Below are positions 1-11,100 of a stretch of 64,000 nucleotides of DNA, one piece after another. The notes under the pieces are model-generated. The model did no database searches, was not told the DNA's origin, and saw only the letters and a list, made by a program, of their open reading frames with translations. Both the position numbers and the translations under genes were made by a program. How positions within the stretch are numbered: position 1 is the stretch's first letter; every line of letters starts with the position of its first letter. The stretch lies in NCBI GenBank assembly GCA_024734555.1, contig JANPWX010000153.1, positions 27,501-91,500 on the forward strand, in the 5' to 3' direction. The DNA is from Trochalopteron elliotii (lineage: Eukaryota; Chordata; Aves; Passeriformes; Leiothrichidae).

Positions 1-204
1 AAAAAAAAAAGATGAGGAGAGCTGTATTGTCTTGATAGGTCAGCAGCCACCAGAAAATCAAATCACAGCTATAAAATTTGGGGAAAATGAAGGGAAGCTA
101 GGCTGATTTTTGCTCTTTTTTTCCTGGATTAGCAAACTGAATTAACCAGCCAGGGGGGAATCATGACTGTAAGGGCAGCACAGGAGAGGAGTGCTGAGCA
201 GAGT

Positions 205-490
205 GCCAGGACACAGGGAATGGTTTCCCAGTGCCAGAGGGCAGGGCTGGATGGGATTTTGGGCAGGAATTGTTCCCTGGGAGGGTGGGCAGGCCCTGGC
301 ACAGGGTGCCCAGAGCAGCTGTGGCTGCCCCTGGATCCCTGGCAGTGCCCAAGGCCGGGTTGGACACAGGGGCTTGGAGCAGCCTGGGACAGTGGGAGGT
401 GTCCCTGCCCATGGCAGGGGTGGCACTGAGTGGGATTTGAGGTCCTTTCCACCCCAAACCATCCTGGGATTCTGTGACTCTACAAAATAA
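205..490 (+). mobile_element. CR1 retrotransposon 3' fragment
   Basis: This is a 5'-truncated copy of the 3' untranslated end of a CR1 LINE. It starts in the segment matching ggacacagggaatgg and passes through the hallmark blocks ggtgggcaggccctggcaca and ctgtggctgcccctggatcc. It ends in the CR1 tail gggattctgtgactc. No reverse transcriptase coding sequence remains, so it is a dead insertion. Frames open across it on both strands are by-products of its GC-rich composition. The family call is strong; the subfamily is not assigned. Confidence 0.9.
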
Positions 491-1794
491 TTCATTTCTC
501 ATCCCACCTGCCACCCAGCTGAGGAGGGGGCAGGTGACCCAGGCAGGTTGCTGAGTGGCAATGCAGATATTCCCTGATTTAGTTAATTGCTCTCACTTGC
601 TCACTTGGTATTTCTAATATTTCCCCAAGTAAAATCTTATTTTTTCATTAAAAAATTTAATTAAATATTTCCTTAATAGAGGTTTAGATGTTCTTTGCAG
701 CATCTCTTAAAACTTTGAGCCAACACAAGTATTTAACTCTGCTGTGGGGGTAAATAAGAAGCATTATTGGGTGGATACTCAACTTCAGACAAATCAGGGA
801 CACCCAAGAACCCAAATCTCAGACTGTTAAAGCTTTAAATATCACCCTCTTCTTGTGCCAATAAAGAAGTCACATGGCTTTTAATACTGATGATGAAGAA
901 AGGCACCATATTTATTTATGATGGGCTCAGTAATTCTACCTGGATGCACTTTGCTTTATGATGGCATTATATACTACTGATATTTGTGCATAGTAACTCC
1001 AGAAAGTGAACTGGTTACACACTGATGGACGTGCTAATCTACCATAAAACATGCATTTCTGATTTTAAGTAGAGCTCTCCATGATCTTAAAAACGAGATG
1101 CTTCAGGATACATTATCTACACTCCCAGATACATTTCATAATTTGTATGTGTTAAGTAATCCCTGGCACTGTAATAAAATAAATTCTCCCACACTGTCTT
1201 CCTTGATTTTTTTTTTTCACCCAATACTTCTTAAAACTTTTTAACTTCCTTGCAGTTAGGAAATTAAATGCAAAATGGCACTCTAGCCATAAAGTCGTAT
1301 TTTTGATTCAAGTGAGTGTCACCTAAATCATAAAAACCAAATCAAATGCAACTAACCTGCAGAAGACACTAACCCAAGCAATTAGGTAAATGGAGAAACT
1401 ACAGAAAAGTTCGACTCTGGAAAAATTCCTTTGGAAGGTCTTCTCCCAGAGCTGTCTGCCTTGGACTTGTTGGTTGATTAATCTTGATAAAGACCTTCAG
1501 AGAACAGCTGACAGTTTTCAGCTGCACCACCTGTACTAAGAGTGTTTTGTTAGTGCATAAGAATTATTTTACACACAGACTCCACCCTGTAGTGAACCTC
1601 CATTCCCTCCCACCTGCAAATTTAAGGACTGTGCCACCTCAAGCCATTCCTCTGCTCAGCACCAAGACCACCATCTGGGGAGGTCCAAAGCCTTACTGGG
1701 AATCAAAACATCTTCCTCTTCTCACTCATGGAAAAAAGAAATTGGCAAACCCATCATTTTCTAGGTCCACAATGGCTGCTGCACCATTCCTTAT
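491..1794. other. Unique non-coding sequence
   Basis: AT-rich single-copy sequence with frequent stops in all frames. I see no splice-bounded open frame, RNA gene or recognisable repeat, only short homopolymer runs. Confidence 0.5.
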
Positions 1795-1930
1795 GGACTC
1801 ATGGGATGGTTTGGGGTGGAAGGGACCTTAAAGCTCATCTCATTCCATCCCCCTGCCATGGGCAGGGACACCTTCCACTGTCCCAGGCTGCTCCAAGCCT
1901 GGCCTTGGGCACCTTCCTTGGTGCCATCTA
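1795..1930 (-). mobile_element. CR1 3' fragment (short)
   Basis: Reverse-oriented CR1 3' end. The tail side (gggatggtttggggtggaag) comes first on the + strand, followed by the conserved gccatgggcagggacacctt block. The copy has lost an internal piece, going straight from the ctgctccaagcc block to ctggccttgggcacc. It is a non-coding relic. Confidence 0.85.
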
Positions 1931-4900
1931 AGTGCTTGCAATAACAAATTTCAAATAAACCAAAGGAAACCCAAATCCTACCATTCCCCAGATTCCTTTC
2001 CTCCTTCAGGCACAGCTAAAGGTAGAGGCCAGGTGCTCCTCCCAGATCCAGGAGCTCTCCCAGCCTCCACGGAATTTCCAAAGTGTCTGCTGGAAGTGTG
2101 ACTGCAAGTGCTGCAGCCAGTCCCTCAAGTATCCTCAGATTAAAACAATCAGGCCTTTTAAAAGAGGCAGGACTCTGTCAGTAGATCTCCTAGGCTGGGA
2201 TCTCATCCATTTTCTCCCAGTATTAATTGTGCAAACCATCTGCTCACTTTTGATTTTTTTTTTTCCTTTTTAATTGAAAACAAATGCAAAAAGTCATTGA
2301 ACACTTCAGTCTCATTTGCTAATGGCTCCCTGCTTCCCTCAAGGAGCACACCAAACACTTTGCTTGGTCCTCCTCTTATTCCTAATGTACTCATCAATGG
2401 ATTTCTCTGGGTCTCTTGCTACTCCCATCTGGATTTTCCTTTCCTTCTTTATTTTGGCTCTGTACACTGGTGCTATTCCTTTTGTAACCTGTTTTTTGGA
2501 GGTGAGCTGCCCTTTTTCTCTTTTCTTTCTGATATTTAAGGTCTTTGGGGGACCAGTCCATGATGGAGCCATGCAGGTTTCAAGTGATGATCTTCCTTTT
2601 CCATACACTGAAATTCCCTCCCCTTTTATTACAGGCAGATCTTACAGCTCTGTCCTAAACTTCCCTCCTGTAAGAACTCTGCTTTCCATCTGGGATCATT
2701 ATTCCCTGTTTTTTCCTTTAAATTTGCAGATTTTCCTGGTTTTTCTTTGGGACTCAGGATCAGCACTTCCACAGCCACTTATTCCATTTTCCAGCTTTAT
2801 GTGATGATTCAAACCCACTAAATCAGAATAAAAATCCAAGATCCTCCCCTCTCCCTCTACAATATGTGGCTTTAAGCACAAAAGCAGTATGAGAGATTTT
2901 ACTGGAAATACCAGATTAAGTAGTTAATCTCAACAAAATCATGATATTCCTTATGTTTGAAACTTTTAAACAGCACCTAAAATCAAAACTCCTCCAGTTC
3001 ACCACTCTGGTTTTTGAAAGTGGAACTCTCCCTCTGCCTTGTGCAAGTTTAAATGGGAAAAATATATCCCTAATTCCACAAATCCTCTCCAAACAAAAAT
3101 GTGTAGTGAGTAAAGCAGGGTTTGCTTCATCAAATTCCCACATCCAATGCAGGTAGATTTGCATTGTTGCCTTCTTTCTTCTCATATATTTCCCTTCTCC
3201 TCTTATGCCCTCTTTCATGTTGGTGGGATTAAGGCAAGAGGAAGACAAAATAACTTGCTGTAATGAGTCCTCAAAATTGCCATTTGAAAATAAACTTATT
3301 TCATGTTGAAATCAGGAAATAACAACCCTGAACTCGCATTAAAAGGAGTTTTCTGTGGGAAGAGTTTGCTTAAATGTTACAAATTTCTTCATAATTCTTT
3401 TTGTTCAGAATAACTGCCCATAAAATCAAAAAAATACAGCCATGAAGTGAGAGGAGCAAAGGTATATAAACACAGCCCACCCGTCAGGGGGATGATGGAA
3501 GGATAAAGAATTTATCCAGAGAGTGTTCAGGAGACCACCTTCATCCTGAGGGACATGGGACAATGAAGACATTCCTGAAATATTTTCAATCCCTTCTCTG
3601 TAGAACCTGGGGAGTTTTCTGCACCCCTTGATGGCTCCTGGGCAGGGAAGGCATTGCTTGGAAGTGCTGATGGCACATCTCCCTGGATGGGAAGTAAATG
3701 AGAACAAATCCTCACAAAAAAATATGAATATCTGCATTTTTTAAGCCCTCTTCTATCCTGTTTTTCTCCCCACCACCAGCTGCACCCTGCAAGAACAGCC
3801 TGGTTTGAGGAATTACAAATACTTCAACCAGAGTCTCTAAATTTGGGCAAACTGTACTAATGCATCTGAATGCTCATGATCAACGTGACCTGAGGGTTAA
3901 TCTATTTTACAAAGAACTAAAGAAAGATCAATTTGCTCCTTAAAACTGCCACAGTAAAATTTAACACTGTATTTCCAACTCTTATGGCAGTTAAAGGTTT
4001 TAGGAGTGAATTATTCAAGGCAATTCAGTGACGTTGAACCCATTCAACTGTTCTGATGTTCAAAATCCAAATTTTAGCTTTTTTTCTAAGAAAATGAGAA
4101 AACGTCAGAACTTTTTAATTTAAAAAATTTGTTTCCTTACTTGATGTTGAGATAGTGAGGAGATGAACATACCTGCAAAATGTAGCAATTTCTTTATGTG
4201 GTTTAAGTTCTGTATCCTCCCTTCCCACTACCCACTACCCCAAAAGGGGCAGAGCAACCTGAAAATCAGTGGGAAGCAGAAATCCCTCACCAAAAAAAAA
4301 AAATAAAAATATTTAAAAACACACAAAAAAGGAAAGCAGGATTTAAATCTCAGCCTTTCCAAAATGCAGCAAACCAAAGCAGCCTGGATATTATATCTAA
4401 TATCCATCCCCCTTCCCACACACCACGGACGAGGAGCTCGCTCTGTTGGATTTATCATGGCTTTACCAAGTGGGGTTTGGGTTTTTTTTTTTGACAGCAA
4501 TTTTTTTCTGGGAATAACAACAGCGGGGTTTGGAGCAGGCTGTGAAGCTCAGGGTCCTTGGCCTCTCTGTTGACAGCCACGCTGCCACTTCTCATGCAGC
4601 TCAGATGGGAATAGTCCAAAATGCACCAATTTGTGTCCCCTCAGAACGGTTTTTCACACTATCGGAGAGCCTGCCAAGGTTTACACTTAGGTTTTATTTT
4701 TCAGAGGTGCATAATTATAAAAACTGCCTTCAGCCTCAGCTGCCCACACACACAAGTGCACGTCCAGACACCTCGGGAAGCAATGAACCAAAGAGGTTTG
4801 GCAGATATTCCGCTCTAGTTGTGACGAGGGCATGCAGCAGCACAGGATATGGAGCTTTCCAGTTCTGCATCTGCACACAGAATTGGACAGAAAAGCCTAT

Positions 4901-5499
4901 TTCCCATTCTCCAAAGCTGGGTTTCCTGCTGGAGCCCAACGCTCTGCATTCCTCCCGCTAACAAATATCTGAAAAAAACAAACCTGTTTATGCTTTTCCT
5001 TTGTTGCCGTCAGATTCCAATGTCACATTCCCTTCCAGTGTTTATCCATCTGAGGAACATGGGAAGCTGGCAACGAATTTCTTTTTTTTTTTTTTGGTGT
5101 CCAGTAATGCTAATCTGACATTTCCATTATTTCTGAGCAGCCCAAGTGATTTTGGGACTGAGCAGAATCCGTACCAAGCTGCTTGCAGGAAAAGCAGCAT
5201 TTCCTGTGGTATTATCAACCACATTTTGCCCCAGAGCAACTGCAGTTGCTTCTTCAGAAGGTGTCACAAGCCAGCAGAGCTGGGACAGACCTAGACCACA
5301 GCACAGCTTTCTTTTTTTTAAAAAAAATACCCACAACTCATTCCCTGGCAGACCCTGAACGTGGAAATCCCCTTCTTTCACCCTCACAGAATCAGTTCCT
5401 GCACTCCAGAGGTCAAAGTCAATCACACACTTCTAGAAAGAAATATTTTCTGACCCTCTGAGGGGGAATTTCTCCCTACAGAGAAGGTTTGGAGTCTTC
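1931..5499. other. Unique non-coding sequence
   Basis: About 3.5 kb of single-copy sequence with poly-A and poly-T runs (near 4,290, 4,480 and 5,085) and no CR1 fragment. The open frames here, up to 162 codons, have low-complexity hydrophobic or biased composition and no recognisable domain. No exon is supported. Confidence 0.5.
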
Positions 5500-5660
5500 T
5501 GCATCTTCTTGTCATTACTACAGCACCTATTTTAACTATAATAAGCAATTTTAATTACAAAATGACATTAATATTGTTGTATTTTATACAAAATACACCC
5601 TGGTCATCGATTTGAATAATCTCTGCCATTAAAACAGTTCTGGCCACTCAGACTTTAGGG
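5500..5660. promoter_or_regulatory. Candidate conserved non-coding element
   Basis: An AT-rich, repeat-free stretch with clustered homeodomain-type cores (TAATTA-like and ATTA) and octamer-sized AT words such as aagcaattttaattac. Vertebrate enhancers near developmental genes often look like this. The call rests on appearance only, because conservation could not be checked. Confidence 0.25.
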
Positions 5661-8169
5661 TTATTAGGGCTTAATTTTAAAGATCAAGGGGGAGGAGAGT
5701 TCTGCCCTTTGGGGAAAGCCAAGCTGGAATTCAGTGTCACGTTCAGAGAAGATGCATCAGAAAATGCTACAGGGACTCGGCTGCATCTTCCAGAAAGTGG
5801 CCACTTGACTCAGAAAACATGTCTGGTGTCAGGTATTTCTGCACTGCAGTTATTTACCTGGAATCACCTCACTCATTGCAGGAGATAAGATATTGCTGAG
5901 GTCTCATGTGGCAGAAGAAACTCGACAGCGAATTTCAGACCACGCAACTCTGTGTGAGCGAACTCATCCTTAATCACACAACTGTGGAATTAACTGGAAG
6001 GAAACACAGGCTGCAGACACCCAGATGGGGTTAAACTATCAATTACATACCTGATGGGGAATTGCAGGTCTAAAATCCCTGTGAAAACCCCCCAAATTGG
6101 CCATTTGGTATCAATCTGTGATGGAAATCAGGAGGAGTCTGTGCCACAGAAGGTTCCTTGGTGGTTCCTCAGCAGAAATCCACACTGAATACTTGGTCAA
6201 GAAACCTCGTGCTGGAGGATAAAGCCTCCAGTTATTTTTAGTCAATAAAAAGGGAAAAAAAAATAATACCCAAGTGTGCCTGACAAGGAGGGACTGGAAG
6301 CACCAGAGGATTTTGAGACACTAAGACAGAAAGCTTCTTATTTCATTCAATTTGAGAGGTGAAGAGGGAACGGTGCCACAGTATGGAGGCAAGAATAAAA
6401 ATTCCATGAAATAGTCTCAGGAGACAGCTGATAGCACTCATCCATAGTTGGTGACACTCTGACTCTTTCATGAAAAAGGCAATTTTGCTTCCCAGAAAAA
6501 TATTCTGGCACTGGGGATTCAAGAGGACAAGGCTCTCAAGGCGATTTCTGACTTTCTAACCCATATTAATATCTACAGTTATCAAATCCAGAACTTCAAA
6601 CTGTGACTTTGTAACAAAAAGGATTCTCAAAAAAACCCACAAAAAGCTCTCTTTTGTCATGTATTTGCAGCTGAAGAAATCCCATCCATTCAGCCAATTC
6701 TTTCCCAATAAAATCTGCTATTTTAATGCAGCTTAGCACAAAAGTCTTATCAGAAATGAAGTTGTATTATATATCTCAAACCTGTGTGAGCAGCTGAAGA
6801 TACTCCAAAAATCATTTAAAATAACGTCTGATTTTACAGAAACATTAATCACTTAAAAAACCCACTGTTTTCAGCAGAGTGGGACAAAAATTGAACAGTT
6901 TTTTTAGTTTTTAACATAATGTCTAAATTCCTCCTTTATGGCATATTTTTGTTCATTTAACTAGGTGTTGTTTTTGAGAGATATAAAACTGATCTTGAGT
7001 GTGGGACCTGGAAAATCTGAAATTCCATCTCCCCTCTGTAAAAAGCAACCCTGAGGTTTACTGTAATTAAGTAAAACCATCTCCCTAAAGAAGGAGTCAG
7101 CAGAACACAGGGGAGATGCTCTGGAAAGGAGAGGCTGGTTTCTAAGAAAACTCACCATAAAGTGCAAAAATCATCCTCGGACAAGTTGCCTGAAAAGAAA
7201 ATTTTCCTCTTCCAAAGCAAGTACAAACATCATCATCAAACTTTGCAAACCAGTTTTTTTTTTTGTTGGTTTGTTTCTTTTTCTTTTTTTAAAAAAGGTA
7301 GGACTTTGCTGGTTTATTTTTCTGCTGCTGGAAAGAGATGGAAAGAATGAAAGAAAATACAGAATGAACATTTCTCGAAAGAACGGAACGCGACTGGCAA
7401 AGGGAAACATTTAGTGGGGATTGAATTAATTTTGTATTGTAGCCTTTTCGCACTTGTGAGGAAATTAATTCTGGGAACTACAAGATGAGAAGCCACTGGC
7501 TTGTTTCCAGCACCTCCTCACAGTCATCTGCTTGAAAATCAGCTTCAAAATTGCATATTTATTTTGGATGAATTACCCGTTCCTAGTGTTTTGAACAGCA
7601 AAGACAGAGAGCTAAAATATTGACATTAAAGACTAGACACCAGCAGAAGAAGTGCTAATTGTTTGCATGCAAAATTGTTTTTCCTAGAAAGAATAAACAG
7701 CAAGAAAAAGGTGGTGGAGGTTTTGAAAATCACTCCAAGTTTTGCCCAAAGAGATGGTTCAGCTTCTGAAACAAACTCTGACCCACTCCTTGCCAAGGAA
7801 TTGCTGTGAATTAGGTACTCCAGGAGGGATTTGATTTTACAAACCAGCTCAGGAGTGAGCAGCTGGTTCAGGTCACTGGCGCCAAGGAATTGGTTTTGTG
7901 AGACTCACACAAATGTTTGTCTTAACTATAACTCGTCTCTAAACAGGAATATGGGTTGATGATCTTAATGCCTAAATTTTAAACAAATATATCCATGCAA
8001 AATGTATAAAATCAATGTTTTAGTACATGGAAAGCTGATATGCAACACCCAGCTCCGTAGTCATCAACTGCTTCACCAACTTGTGTCGGGTCTGCCCACC
8101 CAAGGACGTGTCCCTGTGCAAGGCAGAGTTGGTGTCTTGAAGTGAATAAAATTTAATTCCTGTCTTTAC
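5661..8169. other. Unique non-coding sequence
   Basis: Single-copy sequence with simple T-rich runs around 7,256-7,293. No repeat family, exon or RNA gene is recognised. Confidence 0.5.
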
Positions 8170-8430
8170 ACAGAATCATAAAATCCCAGACTGGTTTGGG
8201 TTGGAAAAGACCTTCAAGCCCATCTTGTTCCACCCCCCACCATGGGCAGGGACACCTTCCACTGTCCCAGGCTGCTCCAAGCCCCAGTGTCCAACCTGGC
8301 CTTGGGCACTGCCAGGGGTCCAGGGGCAGCCACAGCTTTTTGGGAATTTCATACCAGTGCCTCCCTATCCTCCCAGGGAGCAATTCCTTCCCAAAATCTG
8401 ATCCAAACCTACCCTTCTGCCCCTTCAGGC
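8170..8430 (-). mobile_element. CR1 3' fragment
   Basis: Reverse-oriented CR1 3' end. The + strand begins with the reversed tail (cagaatcataaaatcccaga) and the gggttggaaaagacc block, then runs back through the gcagggacaccttcc and ggccttgggcactgcc blocks. The copy decays beyond about 8,430, where CR1-like wording becomes uncertain. It carries no coding potential. Confidence 0.87.
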
Positions 8431-9748
8431 CATTCCCCTGTTCCAGTCCCCCATGCCCCAGTGGGATGTCCCTCTCCAGCCTGGCTGTGAGCCCACTTTG
8501 GGCACGGGCAAGGTTTTATTGAGCACATCCTTGTCCAACATCCCACCACTGTTATCAGCCCTGCCATCCCAGGCCCTGAGCTGCAGCATGAATTGAGCTG
8601 TTCCAATCTGAGCCCTCAGTCTGACATTTCCTCCTCACTCCCAGCCCATCAGGCTGTGGCTGCTGGGATGGAAGTTGTGTTTGTTCCCGACGTGCTGGAG
8701 CAACGCTGGGGTTCAGCAACTTGTAATCTGCACCCAGACATTTTGCCTGCCTGGCAACAGCAAGGATTTCTATTTGCATGGTAATGAGACATTTTATTTG
8801 ACAAGGTGTTGAAGGAAAAGATGCAATAATTGTAACAGTTGGGTGTTACACTTTAAACCCTTTCAATGAATGTGGGGGAAAAAAACTATTGCTTCAATAG
8901 CAAACTTTATGGGAGCAGTGCTTGGAGCAGGAAAAGGGACCAAATACTAATGAAAAAATAATCACAGCAGCCACCTGTATTCACTGAAATATTAAGCTGC
9001 ACATTGCAAAGGCAAACTATTGTGTTCTGTTCCTCTGGATCTGTCTGCCATGAAGTCAGGAAGACCCTGAACACAGACTGACCAGGGAGATGGACACGGT
9101 GAATTTCCACCTCCCTTAACCCCACACCAAAATGAACTTGGACTCTACCTCTAACCAAGATCCCCAGTCTTACCTTAAATAATCTAATTAACCTGAAGTT
9201 TGCTATCTTTTCTCTTTCTTTCCCAGTAAAAAAAAGCAACCTTTGCTTTTATTCTAGAAAAACATCCTCATACTGAATCATCCATACTGTCAAAAATCTG
9301 ATGTTATCTGTGACTTCAGATGTGCAACTTGAATAATGACACAGGCATTTGACCAAATGATAAACAGAGATCTTGTTTCCTCTGCAAGGAAGAACCAAGA
9401 AATTCAACTGAGGCCACTGCAGCAGAGATGTCTAGACTGGTAAGAGAAATAAAAATCCCATGGAGTCACCAAAAGAGTCACAGCATAGAAAAATGATGTG
9501 AAATATTTTTCTAGATTGTAATTTAAAATAGATATGCAATTATTAGGCCATTAGCTAACCCTCCTGTGTTTCAGTGATATCCCCCAAATGAAATCACTGG
9601 TTCCCCAGGCAGGCAAACCTCAAGCAGGTGGAGGTGGGTGGTCAGTCCCTGCTGTGGGGCTGGAGCGGCTTCTTGTGTGTTCAGGTCCAGGATGGAAGAG
9701 ACTGGAAGCAACTTGGGAGAGCATTCATAGGACTGAATTAAAAAAAAA
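8431..9748. other. Non-coding sequence, possibly decayed repeat at its left edge
   Basis: The first 150 bases are GC-rich and may be a decayed continuation of the adjacent CR1. The rest is AT-rich unique sequence. No exon is supported. Confidence 0.4.
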
Positions 9749-9749
9749 A

Positions 9750-10020
9750 TCCTAAAATGATTTGGGTTGGAAGGGACCTCAAAGCTCATCTTTTTCCATC
9801 CCTGCCATGGCAGGGACACCTCCCACTGTCCCAGGCTGCTCCAAGCCCCAATGTCCAAACCTGGCCTTGGGCACTGCCAGGGATCCAGGGGCAGCCACAG
9901 CTGCTCTGGGCACCCTGTGCCAGGGCCTGCCCACCTTCCCAGGGAGCAATTCCTGCCCAAAATCCAATCCTAACCTCTGTCAGTGAGAAACCATTCCTTC
10001 TTGTCCCATCCCTCCAAGGC
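9750..10020 (-). mobile_element. CR1 3' fragment
   Basis: A well-preserved reverse copy of the CR1 3' end. It runs from the gggttggaagggacctc block to the tgtcccatccctcca block, and all conserved segments between are present. It is non-coding and truncated at its 5' side. Confidence 0.9.
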
Positions 10021-10149
10021 CCTTGTAAATCCTTTGTGCCCAATCTCATCACACACACCAACACCAGCACGAACACCTCCACTCCACCAAAATACCATCA
10101 ATTTTGCTGTTTAGTGACAAACCCCATGAATTTGTCTTGTTAAACCTCC

Positions 10150-10530
10150 TCCTGCCCTTCCCTCCACCGAGATCTTTTATTTTCAGAGTGAATCAGGTTC
10201 CCCAGAGCCCACTGCAGGCGGCAGGGCGAGCGCACAGCCGAAGGACGCCGCGATTAGGGAAATCCACCAAAAAATTCAACCCCGCTGCAGCAGAGCCTGG
10301 ATTTCCCCTGCACCACCAGCCCCGTTATTTTGATTCATACGTTTCAGGCGAGGCAAACACCAGAAGCAATTTGTGTAATAATCCGACAGAAAAGTTAAAC
10401 AAGAGCGAGCAAACTGCAGGAAATTCATCACGGCAGAACACGACGGCAAACAAGCGCGTCCCGAGGAGCGGCAGCCGGAGCTGCTCACAACAATGGAACA
10501 GCAAGGAGGCACCCAGTGTGTGTGTACAAG
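10150..10530. promoter_or_regulatory. CpG-enriched islet, candidate regulatory element
   Basis: A roughly 350-bp stretch with many more CpG dinucleotides than the surrounding AT-rich DNA (for example gcggcagggcgagcgcacag and aagcgcgtcccgaggagcgg). In its middle is an AT-rich core resembling conserved non-coding sequence. A frame of 158 codons is open across it but has no recognisable domain. It could be an unmethylated enhancer, a small alternative promoter, or an unrecognised 5' exon. Confidence 0.35.
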
Positions 10531-11039
10531 AGGGGAAGCAGGGAGAGGGCAAGAAGCCAGACACATTCCACATGACATAAGTAAATAAATCAAAGGAAGT
10601 GAGATTAAAACCTGAAATAACTGGAGGAGGGGGAGAGCTATAGCACCTGCATTGAGGTGTCCGCCCCACGGAGATTAATATCACACAGTCTATGGGAAGG
10701 CTGATTTGTAGTGGCTGGAGCAGGGCAAGGGAGAAAGAGATTCACAGTTCAGAAGCAGAGAGTTAAAAAAGAAAACCAAACTGATGTCACTGTTGCTTGG
10801 GTTTCAAAATGCACCGAAACATGACAGGATTCCTCAAAGCAGCTCACACTAATTTGGATTTATAATAAATCTGTATTTATAATAAACTTGTATTTTAGTT
10901 TTGGTTTTAGCTGTGCTTAAATAAGGCAAATGTAAAACTAAACAGTTTGAAAACTGGTTTTTATGTATGTTTTTAAAAGTTTCAGTTTAAAATCATTTAC
11001 TTTTAACCCCTAGTAGAAGATGTCTCTGCTCATGACAAG
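10531..11039. other. Unique non-coding sequence
   Basis: AT-rich single-copy sequence. No feature is recognised. Confidence 0.5.
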
Positions 11040-11100
11040 GGTTTGGAACAAGATGAGTTTTAAGGTCCCTTCCAACCCAGCTCAGTCTGGGATGCTGTAA
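11040..11100 (+). mobile_element. CR1 3' tail remnant
   Basis: Only the last 60 or so bases of a CR1 copy survive: gagttttaaggtcccttcca, then a tail with gtctgggatgctgtaa. It is a very short dead-on-arrival insertion. Confidence 0.75.
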
